DNA of 25,443 nucleotides from an uncultured Muribaculaceae bacterium. GTDB lineage: Bacteria > Bacteroidota > Bacteroidia > Bacteroidales > Muribaculaceae. The translations under genes were made by a program, and so were the position numbers. Below the pieces are notes generated by a model. The model was not told where the DNA came from. It did not search any database and worked only from the letters and a program-made list of their open reading frames with translations. Below, piece by piece: positions 7,639 to 15,489 of the stretch (its first letter is position 1; every line of letters begins with the position of its first letter). The stretch covers positions 1 through 25,443 of the forward strand of contig CAJTZQ010000052.1 of assembly GCA_910583795.1 (NCBI GenBank), given 5' to 3'.

Positions 7639-7884
7639 ATGGAACGAAAGGAAATTGAAAGTAAAGTGCGAGACTTCCTTATTGAAGATTTGGAGGTTGA
7701 TGAAGAAAAAATTTTTTCCGAAGCTCGTCTAAAAGAAGATGTAGGCATAGACAGCCTTGATTTTGTAGATATAGTTGTCATTGTTGAGAAAAACTTCGGT
7801 TTCAAGATTAAACCGGAAGAAATGGCAGGAGTTGTCACTCTCAACGACTTCTATGACTATATTGACAGGAAGGTGAACCCTTAA
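7639..7884 (+). CDS. Acyl carrier protein (first)
   Basis: This is an 81-residue acidic four-helix carrier. The phosphopantetheine attachment site is Ser39 in VGIDSLDFVD. Length and pattern are those of type II ACPs. It should carry the aryl starter or the growing polyene between the ketosynthases, reductase and dehydratase. It needs a phosphopantetheinyl transferase, and none is encoded in the window. A second, quite different ACP is at 11369, which suggests separate carriers for separate stages, as in characterised aryl polyene systems with two ACPs. The gene is 15 nt upstream of the LpxL-type acyltransferase gene. Confidence 0.95.
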   Translation: MERKEIESKVRDFLIEDLEVDEEKIFSEARLKEDVGIDSLDFVDIVVIVEKNFGFKIKPEEMAGVVTLNDFYDYIDRKVNP

Positions 7885-7899
7885 GCCGGAGATATCTGT

Positions 7900-8793
7900 G
7901 TGAGCGAACTTAGACACGACAAGTGGATAGGAACAACCTACGGGAATGCTTGGATGCACAAGTGGCTAATAAGATTTCTGAAAGTCATAGATGTGCGTCT
8001 TCTCTATGCGTTTGCCTTCGTGTTTGTGGTTCCTCCCACAATGCTTGTCAATTGGAAGGCAAGGAATGTAATCTATAATTTCTATAGAAAGCGATTCGGT
8101 TTTGGCAGAATTAAAGCCTGCCGGATGACCTATATGAATCATTGTGCTTTCGCTCAGGTTGTTATAGATAAATTTGCGATGTATGCCGGAAAAAAATTCC
8201 ATATTTCGATTGATGGCTACGATCAATTCCTGGCATTGTCGAGACAACCCTCTGGCTTTGTTCAACTTAGCTCACATGTAGGCAATTATGAAATTGCCGG
8301 ATATTCCCTCATGGTGGAAAACAAGAGGTTGAACGCACTTGTGTTCGGAGGTGAGAAGGCAAGCGTGATGACCAACAGGAGCAGGATGTTTGGAAAGAAT
8401 AATATCCGAATGATTCCCATTATGGCAGATATGTCTCATCTTTTTATGATTGATCAGGCATTGTCAAACGGAGAAATCCTAAGTATGCCTGCAGACCGTG
8501 TTTTTGGTTCTCAAAAGGCGTTCACGATAGATTTCATGGGGGAAAAAGCAAAATTCCCTCAGGGTCCATTCCTTATAGCGGCAATTAGAAATGTGCCGAT
8601 GCTGTTTGTATCTGTTATGAAATTATCTTCAAAGGGATATCACATAAATGTTGAAAAGATAGAATGCGATGAAGGTGGGAATATACGTGGGAAAGCGACT
8701 GATCTTGCAACAAGATATGTGAAATTATTGGAAGACACGGTCCGGAAATATCCGGCACAATGGTATAATTATTTTGATTTTTGGGCAGAATAA
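7900..8793 (+). CDS. LpxL/HtrB-type acyltransferase
   Basis: A 297-residue membrane-bound acyltransferase of the lipid A late-acyltransferase family. The start is GTG at 7900; no better start fits the N-terminus. A hydrophobic anchor lies at about 31-50. The HX4D/E catalytic motif is His126 to Glu131 (SSHVGNYE). MPADRVFG and KFPQGPF follow, as in the family. Housekeeping LpxL moves acyl groups from ACP to lipid A; here, inside a polyene operon, transfer of the aryl polyene chain from ACP to a lipid acceptor is the likely role (inference). The stop codon overlaps the next start (TAATG). Confidence 0.9.
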   Translation: MSELRHDKWIGTTYGNAWMHKWLIRFLKVIDVRLLYAFAFVFVVPPTMLVNWKARNVIYNFYRKRFGFGRIKACRMTYMNHCAFAQVVIDKFAMYAGKKFHISIDGYDQFLALSRQPSGFVQLSSHVGNYEIAGYSLMVENKRLNALVFGGEKASVMTNRSRMFGKNNIRMIPIMADMSHLFMIDQALSNGEILSMPADRVFGSQKAFTIDFMGEKAKFPQGPFLIAAIRNVPMLFVSVMKLSSKGYHINVEKIECDEGGNIRGKATDLATRYVKLLEDTVRKYPAQWYNYFDFWAE

Positions 8794-9224
8794 TGGAATT
8801 TGACAAAATCGACATACATGAGCTTCTTCCCCAACGGGAACCCTTTGTCATGGTCGGGAGGTTGGTATATTTCGACAATGAAAAGACTGTGGTTCAGACA
8901 GAGGTTAAGGAAGATAATATATTCGTTGAAAACGGGGTTTTCACTGTGTCGGGCATTATAGAGAATATTGCTCAGACATGTGCAGCCCGTATCGGTTATG
9001 TCAATAAATACATTCTCAAGAAAGGGATTCAATTAGGATTCATAGGTGCGATCCGCAATATGAATCTATATCGCTGTCCAAAAATTGGAGAAACCATAGA
9101 GACTACCATAGTGATTATTGAAGAAATTTTCGGAATGACTTTAGTGTCTGCATCTGTCAAATCCGGAGATGATGTCATTGCTGATTCAGAAATGAAGATA
9201 GCTCTCAACGAAGTGGAATCTTAA
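8793..9224 (+). CDS. Hotdog-fold 3-hydroxyacyl-ACP dehydratase-like protein lacking the catalytic His
   Basis: The 143-residue FabZ-like protein starts at the ATG overlapping the stop of the acyltransferase gene (TAATG); a TTG at 8781 is an unlikely earlier start. The N-terminal LLPQREPFVMVGR matches the LPHRYPFLLVDR segment of FabZ. The catalytic glutamate is kept (Glu57 in GIIENIAQ). The HFPxxPxxPG segment that carries the catalytic His of FabZ is missing or shortened (positions 41-56). On its own it should be weak or inactive. The second hotdog dehydratase at 15473 has the His but lacks the Glu, so a heterodimer with one complete site is likely. Automatic annotation often gives odd names to this group. 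Confidence 0.85.
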   Translation: MEFDKIDIHELLPQREPFVMVGRLVYFDNEKTVVQTEVKEDNIFVENGVFTVSGIIENIAQTCAARIGYVNKYILKKGIQLGFIGAIRNMNLYRCPKIGETIETTIVIIEEIFGMTLVSASVKSGDDVIADSEMKIALNEVES

Positions 9225-9241
9225 TGCAGTTTGAATAGGTT

Positions 9242-9661
9242 ATGAAAAAATTGTCTGCGTCAAAACGATTTGAAATACGCTTCAGTGAAGTCGATTCCAT
9301 GAATATCGTCTGGCATGGCTCATATCCCCTATACTTCGAGGATGCAAGAGAGGCTTTCGGGAAAAAATATGGATTAGGATACACTACGATCTTTTCAAAC
9401 GGCTATTATGCACCGCTTGTGGAGTTGTCGTTCAAATATAAGAAACCTTTGGTGTATGGGATGAAGCCTACTATCATAATCACTTATGTGCCGACAGAGT
9501 CTGCGAAGATAATATTTGATTATGAGATAGTCGACGAAGCTGACGGTAGTGTCCTTGCTACCGGACACTCAATGCAGGTATTTATGGATAAGTATTATCA
9601 ACTTGTGTGGGATAACCCGGAATTCTATAGAAAATGGAAAGAACAATGGGAAGTGTTATAA
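9242..9661 (+). CDS. Acyl-ACP/acyl-CoA thioesterase, 4HBT hotdog family
   Basis: A 139-residue single hotdog-domain protein of the 4HBT/YbgC type. The segment RFSEVDSMNIVWHGSYPLYF holds the catalytic Asp18 and the conserved His25 and Tyr/Phe residues; EDAREAF on the following helix is also typical. It should hydrolyse thioesters of ACP or CoA, for release or for removal of stalled intermediates, like ApeK in enterobacterial clusters (inference from context). It follows the dehydratase after 17 nt, and its 3' end overlaps the next ketosynthase by 16 nt. Confidence 0.9.
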   Translation: MKKLSASKRFEIRFSEVDSMNIVWHGSYPLYFEDAREAFGKKYGLGYTTIFSNGYYAPLVELSFKYKKPLVYGMKPTIIITYVPTESAKIIFDYEIVDEADGSVLATGHSMQVFMDKYYQLVWDNPEFYRKWKEQWEVL

Positions 9662-10794
9662 TTACAAAGATTGCGGATAATATAATCTCGCCTTTGGGAG
9701 TTACCTCTGATGAAAACTTTGAAGCAATACTTTCCAATGAGACCGGGCTGAAAAATCAGGAGGGGACATTTGGTGTGCCTGAACCGTTTTTTGCATCCTT
9801 GTTTGACCGCAAAGAAATGTCCGGTCTGTTTGAAAAGGAAATTGGATCGAACTGCGATTTGACCTTCTTTGAGAAATTATGCATACTTTCAGCCAAAAAA
9901 GCCATTGAAGAGTGTAATCTTTCACCCAGTGAGTCTAATGTGCTCTTCATACTCTCAACAACCAAAGGTAATATTGAGTGTCTGGAAGATTCTCTTTCCG
10001 ATAATAGATGTTATTTGGCGGAATCAGCTTACAGGATAGCAAAACATTTTGGCAACGGAAACATACCGCTTGTTGTGTCCAATGCATGTATTTCTGGTGT
10101 CTGCGCCCAAATTGCAGCTGTCAGGGAATTGATTGGAGGCAGATATCGTTATGCTGTTGTCGTCGGGGGGGATGTGCTTTCAAAATTCATTGTTTCCGGA
10201 TTCCAGTCATTCAAGGCTTTGAGTCCTGTTCAATGTAAACCATACGATAAAGATAGGATCGGCTTGAATTTAGGGGAGGCAGCCGGAACAATCATACTTG
10301 AGGCAAAGACAACTCCCGGCACAGACGGCTGGGAGTATGTGTCGAGTTCCATACATAACGATGCAAATCATATATCGGGCCCCTCTCGAACAGGTGAAGG
10401 TTCGTTTCGTGTGCTTAATGATATTCTTCAAGATGTTAATATGGAAGAAGTTGGTTTTGTTAATGTTCATGGTACGTCTACGGTTTATAATGACGAGATG
10501 GAATCAATAGCCCTTCACAGGGCTAATATGGATCAAGTTCCCATAAATGGATTAAAGGGATATTACGGGCATACTTTAGGCGCGGCAGGAATAATTGAGA
10601 CTATTTTATCAATGAAGGCTATTGAGAATGGTGTCGTTCTGCCTACAAAAGGGTTTGATACCATCGGGACTACATATAAGGTCAATATTTCCAACCGGAT
10701 CCGGAAGACAGATAAATCAGCGTTTATTAAAATATTATCAGGATTCGGGGGATCAAATGCCGGCATTTCATATATGAAAGGAGGGGAATTATGA
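9646..10794 (+). CDS. Beta-ketoacyl-ACP synthase (second ketosynthase)
   Basis: The 382-residue ketosynthase has a complete triad: Cys148 in SNACISG, His275 in NVHGTSTV and His309 in KGYYGH, with Lys304. It is rather short and divergent from FabF. I chose the ATG at 9646, which gives a natural ketosynthase N-terminus (MGSVIITKI) and has a purine-rich stretch before it; the ATG at 9634 is the alternative and adds four residues. It overlaps the thioesterase gene. Its last codons contain the strong AGGAGG that serves the next gene, with which it overlaps by ATGA. It probably acts in one stage of polyene elongation, perhaps with the half-length ketosynthase-fold protein encoded next. Confidence 0.9.
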   Translation: MGSVIITKIADNIISPLGVTSDENFEAILSNETGLKNQEGTFGVPEPFFASLFDRKEMSGLFEKEIGSNCDLTFFEKLCILSAKKAIEECNLSPSESNVLFILSTTKGNIECLEDSLSDNRCYLAESAYRIAKHFGNGNIPLVVSNACISGVCAQIAAVRELIGGRYRYAVVVGGDVLSKFIVSGFQSFKALSPVQCKPYDKDRIGLNLGEAAGTIILEAKTTPGTDGWEYVSSSIHNDANHISGPSRTGEGSFRVLNDILQDVNMEEVGFVNVHGTSTVYNDEMESIALHRANMDQVPINGLKGYYGHTLGAAGIIETILSMKAIENGVVLPTKGFDTIGTTYKVNISNRIRKTDKSAFIKILSGFGGSNAGISYMKGGEL

Positions 10795-11321
10795 AAACAT
10801 TGTCTCATATTCAGATTACTCCTTCAGTAACCATAATGAATGAAAAGGTGATATCCAATTCAGGCATCAATGGAATTTATCGTGAGTTTATCGGAGATTA
10901 TCCAAAATTTTTCAAGATGGATCCATTATGCAAATTGGGGGTGGTGGCAGCTGAGCTATTACTAAAAGATCGTGTAGCTGAAGAAAAGGAAAATGCTTCC
11001 ATAATTCTTTTCAATCGCAATGGTTCACTCATCACAGATAGAAAATATCAGAAAACTATTTCAGATGAGAACTATTTCCCAAGTCCGGCATTGTTCGTTT
11101 ATACGCTTGCCAACATTGTGACAGGGGAGATTGCCATCAGAAACAAAATATACGGCGAGACATCTTTTTACATTCTGTCACATCAGGATGAAGATGTGAT
11201 GGATGAAGTGGTGAAAAATACCTTTCTAACTTCAAATCCATCTTTTATCTTGACAGGATGGGTAGATTATGATGATGAAGAACATTATCTCGCAGACATG
11301 AAATTAGTAAATCAACTTTAG
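10791..11321 (+). CDS. Half-length ketosynthase-fold protein without active site
   Basis: The 176-residue protein resembles the N-terminal half of a ketosynthase or chain-length factor: MDPLCKLGVVAAELLL (43-58), then ASIILFNRNGSL, and SPALFVYTLANIVTGEIAI (98-116), which in the fold leads to the nucleophile strand. Where the Cys should be it reads YGETSFYI, and the second half with both His residues is absent. This does not look like a recent truncation: the ORF has a good start with a textbook AGGAGG six bases upstream and a tight ATGA overlap. A structural or stabilising partner for an adjacent ketosynthase is my best guess; automatic annotation may call it hypothetical or 3-oxoacyl-ACP synthase. 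A perfect hairpin covers its stop codon. Confidence 0.8.
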   Translation: MKTLSHIQITPSVTIMNEKVISNSGINGIYREFIGDYPKFFKMDPLCKLGVVAAELLLKDRVAEEKENASIILFNRNGSLITDRKYQKTISDENYFPSPALFVYTLANIVTGEIAIRNKIYGETSFYILSHQDEDVMDEVVKNTFLTSNPSFILTGWVDYDDEEHYLADMKLVNQL

Positions 11322-11338
11322 CTTGCTAAAGTTGATTT
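11309..11338 (+). promoter_or_regulatory. Perfect intra-operon hairpin
   Basis: AAATCAACTTTAGC (11309-11322) and GCTAAAGTTGATTT (11325-11338) form a perfect 14-bp stem with a 2-nt centre (in practice a CTTG tetraloop). It covers the last codons and stop of the preceding gene and ends 30 nt before the ACP gene. No T-run follows, so it is not an ordinary terminator; an mRNA processing or stability element is more likely. Confidence 0.75.
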
Positions 11339-11368
11339 GAATAACTTTACGAAACTTAAATAAAAAGT

Positions 11369-11626
11369 ATGGACAAATTGATTTCTCAACTTAAAAAACA
11401 GATTATCGAAGCCTTGAATCTTGAAGATATGACAGCGGAAGATATCGATGCACAAGCGCCTCTCTTTGGAGAAGGTCTTGGCCTTGATTCAATCGATGCT
11501 CTTGAACTTATCGTTCTATTAGAACGAGAATATGGTATAAAACTATCAAATCCTGCTGAGGGGAAACAGATATTTAAATCTATTGCTTCAATAGCAGACT
11601 ACGTCAGCAAAAACCGCAAGAAGTAA
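11369..11626 (+). CDS. Acyl carrier protein (second)
   Basis: The 85-residue carrier has the phosphopantetheine site Ser41 in GLGLDSIDALEL. It differs clearly from the first ACP in its helix II region (DSIDALELIVLLE against DSLDFVDIVVIVE), as expected if the two serve different partners. It sits right before the third ketosynthase and the chain-length-factor-like protein, so it probably carries the chain during KS/CLF elongation (inference). The upstream hairpin at 11309-11338 could protect or set the level of the transcript that begins with this gene. Carrier proteins often need higher expression than their enzymes. Confidence 0.95.
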   Translation: MDKLISQLKKQIIEALNLEDMTAEDIDAQAPLFGEGLGLDSIDALELIVLLEREYGIKLSNPAEGKQIFKSIASIADYVSKNRKK

Positions 11627-11629
11627 GCA

Positions 11630-12832
11630 ATGGAAGATAAGGTGTTTGTGACTGGCGTCGGTATTATATCGGCATTAGGCGTTGGCAAAGATGCCACACT
11701 TCAAGCTCTTCTCAAGGGAGAAAGTTGTATCGGCAGTGCTACTTATATTCAGACAGAACATAAGGAATTTCCTGTAGGCGAGGTGTCATTGTCAAATGCA
11801 GAAATGTCACGAATGCTAAATGTCGGTTATCCAATTGATGGTCTTCGTACAGTATTGATGGGTATTATAGCTTCTAAAGAAGCTGTATCTTCTGCAGCAC
11901 TGACAACAGAAGACATCCATAGAGCTGCTTTTATCAACGGGACAACAGTCGGAGGAATGGACAAGACGGAGCGTCATTTCAAGAAGGTTTTCGACACAAA
12001 TGCAGAAACCTCTGAAAGCCTTGAACTCAAGTATAACGATTGTGGTTATTCGACAGAATTGATTGCTGACAACATAGGCAAATTCGGTATGGTCACGACT
12101 ACGTCGACCGCTTGCTCATCGTCTGCGAATGCTATAATATTGGGAGCAAATCTAATAAGATCAGGAGTTGTAGACATCGCTGTTGTAGGAGGAACAGAGG
12201 CCCTTACAAGATTTCATCTTAATGGATTCAATACACTTATGATTCTTGACAGAGAGATTTGCCGTCCGTTTGATAAAGAAAGGGGAGGTATAAATCTTGG
12301 CGAGGGTGCGGCTTATATAGTCCTTGAAAACGAAAAGTCAGCCAGAATGCGGGGGGTGGATATATTGGGGGTTTTATGTGGTTTTGCCAATACCTGCGAC
12401 GCTTTCCATCAAACAGCGACTTCTGAAAATGGAGAAGGTGCTTATCTCGCAATGCGGAAAGCAATGGAAATGGCAAAGCTGGATCTTTTTGAAATAGACT
12501 ATATAAACGCTCATGGAACAGGAACTCCGAATAACGATGAGACGGAATTGTCGGCAATGAAACGGATCTGGGGCGATAATATTCCAAGGTTTTCGTCGAC
12601 TAAGTCATTTACAGGTCATACCACCAGTGCTTCAGGTGCCATAGAAACTGTGATTTGTCTTTTGTCGATGCAAAATGGTTTCGTGCCAAAGAATTTGGGC
12701 TGGCATACTTCAATTAAAGATGATATAATTCCGGTGATTGAAGACATTGAGAATATTGATATAAAACATGTCATCAATAATTCTTTTGGATTTGGAGGAA
12801 ATGACTCTACTTTAATCTTTGAAGCTTTTTAG
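11630..12832 (+). CDS. Beta-ketoacyl-ACP synthase (third ketosynthase, likely KS of a KS/CLF pair)
   Basis: The 400-residue ketosynthase has Cys162 in STACSSSAN, His295 in NAHGTGTP and His330 in KSFTGH, with Lys325, and the C-terminal NNSFGFGGND. All catalytic residues are present. It is flanked by an ACP (3 nt upstream) and by a cysteine-less ketosynthase (23 nt downstream). This ACP-KS-CLF grouping is the minimal set of an iterative type II polyketide synthase and resembles the ApeO/ApeC pair of characterised aryl polyene systems. It is probably the main elongating ketosynthase (inference). Confidence 0.92.
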   Translation: MEDKVFVTGVGIISALGVGKDATLQALLKGESCIGSATYIQTEHKEFPVGEVSLSNAEMSRMLNVGYPIDGLRTVLMGIIASKEAVSSAALTTEDIHRAAFINGTTVGGMDKTERHFKKVFDTNAETSESLELKYNDCGYSTELIADNIGKFGMVTTTSTACSSSANAIILGANLIRSGVVDIAVVGGTEALTRFHLNGFNTLMILDREICRPFDKERGGINLGEGAAYIVLENEKSARMRGVDILGVLCGFANTCDAFHQTATSENGEGAYLAMRKAMEMAKLDLFEIDYINAHGTGTPNNDETELSAMKRIWGDNIPRFSSTKSFTGHTTSASGAIETVICLLSMQNGFVPKNLGWHTSIKDDIIPVIEDIENIDIKHVINNSFGFGGNDSTLIFEAF

Positions 12833-12855
12833 TATTCAAAATTCAGTAAAAAATA

Positions 12856-13854
12856 ATGGCTAATCGTTGTTTTGTAGATTCTTTAGCACAAGTATCGTGC
12901 CAGAAACCGCTTTCTGAAGAGTGGTTTGATTCGCCATATATTTATGATGTGGAATATGTCAGAGCATTGGATCCGGATATCAAAGGGTTGATTGCTTCGT
13001 CCGAAGCCAGAAGAATGAGTAAAATTCTAAAACGTGCAGTCTCTACCGCACTAACTGCGCTTAACAGTTCTTACATCAGTCATCCTGATGCCATAATAAC
13101 CGGAACAGGTATGGGATGTATGGAGAATTCTGAAAAATTCCTTACGGACTTGAGTATATTTGGAGAAAATTGCCTGAAGCCTACTCTGTTCATGCAGTCC
13201 ACCCATAACACTATCAGTTCGCTTATCGCAATAATTATTAAATGTCATGGCTATAACAGTACATATTCTCATAAAGGCGTATCTTTTGAGAGTGCATTGC
13301 TGGATGCCTGGATTCAGATTAAAAGCGGGTCGATCGGAAATGCACTTGTCGGCGCCCATGATGAGGTCACTCCGCTTATGAATCTTGTGATGAAACATAC
13401 GCATCCGGAATATTCGTTTGTTTCCGAGACCTCGATGTCTACTGTTTTAACCAACACTGCGGGTTCAAACAGTATTTGTGAAGTGACAGAAGTCAAGTTG
13501 TTTCATAGACCGGAATTAGAAGAACTCGCACATTTGCTAAATGAGCGTACTGACAGCATATTGCTTCTTGGTGTTAATGGCAATATTTTAAATGACAAAC
13601 CTTATCACGATTTATTGAAGGGACTGTCTTATGTGCCTTGTGCACTTCAATATAAAAATGTTTTTGGTGAGAATTTTTCTGTTTCATCCTTGGCGTTTTA
13701 TGTCGGAGCAAAGATTCTTGAAAAGCAGTCGGTTCCTGTTTTTTTATCGTTGTTTGGCGATAAGAAGGTTAGCGGGAATTTTGAAAATGTGACAATATTG
13801 AATCATTCAGACAATAAAATTTGGTCAATGATTCGGTTAAAAAAAATTGGGTAA
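12856..13854 (+). CDS. Chain-length-factor-like beta-ketoacyl synthase without catalytic Cys (ApeC-like)
   Basis: The 332-residue protein of the ketoacyl-synt_2 type keeps the ketosynthase fold signature (IITGTGMGCMENSEKFL at about 80-96, FMQSTHNTISS at 112-122) but has no nucleophile. The place of TACSS reads TYSHKGVSFESAL (136-148). No HGT or GH motif is present in the C-terminal half. In type II polyketide synthases such partners dimerise with a catalytic ketosynthase and set chain length. Immediate proximity to the third ketosynthase supports that pairing. The next gene, for a small membrane protein, starts 14 nt after its stop. Confidence 0.88.
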   Translation: MANRCFVDSLAQVSCQKPLSEEWFDSPYIYDVEYVRALDPDIKGLIASSEARRMSKILKRAVSTALTALNSSYISHPDAIITGTGMGCMENSEKFLTDLSIFGENCLKPTLFMQSTHNTISSLIAIIIKCHGYNSTYSHKGVSFESALLDAWIQIKSGSIGNALVGAHDEVTPLMNLVMKHTHPEYSFVSETSMSTVLTNTAGSNSICEVTEVKLFHRPELEELAHLLNERTDSILLLGVNGNILNDKPYHDLLKGLSYVPCALQYKNVFGENFSVSSLAFYVGAKILEKQSVPVFLSLFGDKKVSGNFENVTILNHSDNKIWSMIRLKKIG

Positions 13855-13868
13855 CCTCACTTTATATT

Positions 13869-14222
13869 ATGTGGCAGCTAATCGGACTATCTATCATCCA
13901 AAGCATTATGCTCTCATTAGGACAGCTAACACTGAAACTGGCATTGGCAAAGATGCCGCCATTTTCTTGGTCAACTCATTTTTTGGGCGATCTTCTCACA
14001 AACTGGTGGTTTATGCTTTGTGGGCTGCTATTTGGTGGAGCTTCAGTTTTATGGATGTATATATTAAAGCACTTTCCATTGAGTATGGCATATCCAATGG
14101 CAAGCATGGGTTATGTATTCGGACTTATAATGGCGGTTGTGTTCCTTCATGAAACCGTGGCATGGAATCGATGGATAGGTGTGGGCTTAATTATGATTGG
14201 ATGTGTCTTTGTTGCCAAATGA
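13869..14222 (+). CDS. Small four-helix membrane protein of the EamA/SMR type
   Basis: From the ATG at 13869 the protein has 117 residues and four hydrophobic segments at about 4-22, 45-65, 73-94 and 102-116. The third and fourth (PLSMAYPMASMGYVFGL, then ETVAWNRWIGVGLIMIG) match the EamA/small multidrug resistance pattern, including ArnE-like flippase subunits. A TTG at 13821 would extend it by 16 residues into the preceding gene; the ATG fits the spacing better. SMR-size proteins act as dimers. Movement of a lipid-linked or free pigment precursor across the inner membrane is a reasonable guess, but no substrate can be read from the sequence. Confidence 0.8.
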   Translation: MWQLIGLSIIQSIMLSLGQLTLKLALAKMPPFSWSTHFLGDLLTNWWFMLCGLLFGGASVLWMYILKHFPLSMAYPMASMGYVFGLIMAVVFLHETVAWNRWIGVGLIMIGCVFVAK

Positions 14223-14232
14223 TATTATAATT

Positions 14233-14255
14233 AAACTTTTGGTTGCTAAAGTCGA
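14233..14255 (+). repeat. Degenerate copy of the intra-operon hairpin sequence
   Basis: Twenty-three nt beginning 11 nt after the stop of the EamA/SMR-like gene match 11313-11335 at 19 positions by direct reading (shared core TTGCTAAAGT). The stem is largely lost (only CTTT with AAAG plus one inner pair). It lies in the longest gap of the operon (14223-14399), where no clear promoter was found. Confidence 0.35.
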
Positions 14256-14399
14256 GAGTTGTGTGGTTAAAGGGATTATCTTTAGTTTGTGAAACATTTG
14301 TTTTTACGTAAACTCTTTATAAGTATAATCTTCATATTCAAAGCGTGTATGCAGAATCTATATAATAGAAAAGATATGATAAAAAATAGGTTTCATTCA

Positions 14400-15038
14400 A
14401 TGGATAAACAAATATTTTCAATATTTGTAATGATGCTTTTGTCCTGTTTCCTGACGCACGGAGCCGATCTTACGAACCGGCAGGAGCAACAGATAATTAC
14501 AGAAATTAATAAGGCTGCTTCTAACATAAAAACTATGTCATGTTCATTTGTGCAGACCAAATATCTGTCATTATTAAATGACAAAATGGTTTCAGAAGGA
14601 AATATGGTTTATAAACAGCCGGACAAACTTAGATGGGAATATACGACTCCATATAAATATTTGTTTGTATTTAACGGGACAAAAGTTTATGTTGGCAATA
14701 ATTCCCGAAAAGATGTGATTGACACCAACACAAATAAAGTATTCAAAGAAGTTGCGCGTATAATGATGAATACTGTTACCGGGAAAGCTTTATCAAACTC
14801 AACAGAGTTTACAATAGGTGTGATTGCCGGCGATAACAGTTACGATGTAACACTTGTGCCGAAAAAAAGAGAGTTGAAACAAATGTTTTCAAAAATTGTT
14901 CTGACGTTTACAAAGGTCAATGTGATGATTTCAGAAGTCGATATTTATGAAAAAAATGGTGATCGCACAAATATCAAACTTTCAAGGATAAAGAAAAACG
15001 GAACTATAAATGAGAATTTTTTTAATATTCCTAAGTAA
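14400..15038 (+). CDS. LolA-like periplasmic outer-membrane lipoprotein carrier
   Basis: From ATG 14400 the protein has 212 residues and starts with a signal peptide (MDKQIF, a hydrophobic core of isoleucine, phenylalanine and leucine, end near THGA). The ATG at 14376 adds eight residues and is the main alternative; the frame is open back to 14289, but that reading puts an unlikely extension before the signal peptide. The body has the LolA pattern: CSFVQTKYLSLL, EGNMVYKQPDKLRWEYTTP and YLFVFNGTKVYV form the first strands of the open beta-barrel that binds lipid chains. LolA-like genes recur in aryl polyene clusters, where they are thought to carry lipid-linked product or its lipoproteins to the outer membrane. 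It overlaps the next gene by 29 nt. Confidence 0.85.
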   Translation: MDKQIFSIFVMMLLSCFLTHGADLTNRQEQQIITEINKAASNIKTMSCSFVQTKYLSLLNDKMVSEGNMVYKQPDKLRWEYTTPYKYLFVFNGTKVYVGNNSRKDVIDTNTNKVFKEVARIMMNTVTGKALSNSTEFTIGVIAGDNSYDVTLVPKKRELKQMFSKIVLTFTKVNVMISEVDIYEKNGDRTNIKLSRIKKNGTINENFFNIPK

Positions 15039-15489
15039 TATTATTGCATGTATTGCTTTTAATTCTTTCGGATCAATGCATGCCATAGACAGTGGGGCAT
15101 GTGATACCCATCGGTATGCTTGCCGGATAGAGACTTCAAAGTCATTTATAACCGGGATACTCATTACAAAAGTTCAAAATGAAAATATAGTGGGTTGTCT
15201 TGTCAATGAGTTTGGCGTTTCCGCCATAGATTTTTCGTTTGACAGGAATAAAGATAAATTGAAGTTGATACATGTCATAAATTTTTTAAACAAATGGTAT
15301 ATCAAGAGAACCCTTAAGACAGATCTTCGTTTTTGTCTTCATCAGTTATTTGACATACCATTGAAGGGTAAACAAAAATATAAAATCAAACAGACAGGAG
15401 ATACGATCTCAATTCTTAATGACAAGAGAAATATAAAATATACATTCTCACCTTTGAACCCTATGACACGTTATGATACTGAAGAATAA
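15010..15489 (+). CDS. Small exported or lipoprotein-like protein of unknown function
   Basis: The 159-residue protein has a short hydrophobic N-terminus with a possible lipobox IIAC (Cys14), so it may be lipid-anchored; otherwise it is exported or membrane-anchored. The rest (KSFITGILITKVQNENIVG, NEFGVSAIDFSF, KYKIKQTGDTISI) looks like a beta-rich domain. A short outer-membrane-associated protein next to a LolA-like gene is usual in aryl polyene clusters (DUF3261-like proteins); this one occupies that place and may belong there, but I cannot prove the family. It overlaps the LolA-like gene by 29 nt and the next dehydratase gene by 17 nt, which argues that it is a real gene. Confidence 0.7.
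   Translation: MRIFLIFLSNIIACIAFNSFGSMHAIDSGACDTHRYACRIETSKSFITGILITKVQNENIVGCLVNEFGVSAIDFSFDRNKDKLKLIHVINFLNKWYIKRTLKTDLRFCLHQLFDIPLKGKQKYKIKQTGDTISILNDKRNIKYTFSPLNPMTRYDTEE

Noticed and set aside
10791..11321. Half-length ketosynthase-fold gene as a frameshifted pseudogene
   Set aside because: The following sequence to the ACP gene is only 47 nt and holds a hairpin, so no second half was left behind; start signals are strong.
13847..14152. 101-codon plus-strand frame overlapping the EamA/SMR-like gene
   Set aside because: The other frame gives four regular membrane helices with a family signature; this one shows no domain and is a shadow.
14289..14399. Upstream start for the LolA-like gene at 14289
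   Set aside because: It would put 37 residues before the evident signal peptide; ATG 14400 (or 14376) gives the normal LolA architecture.
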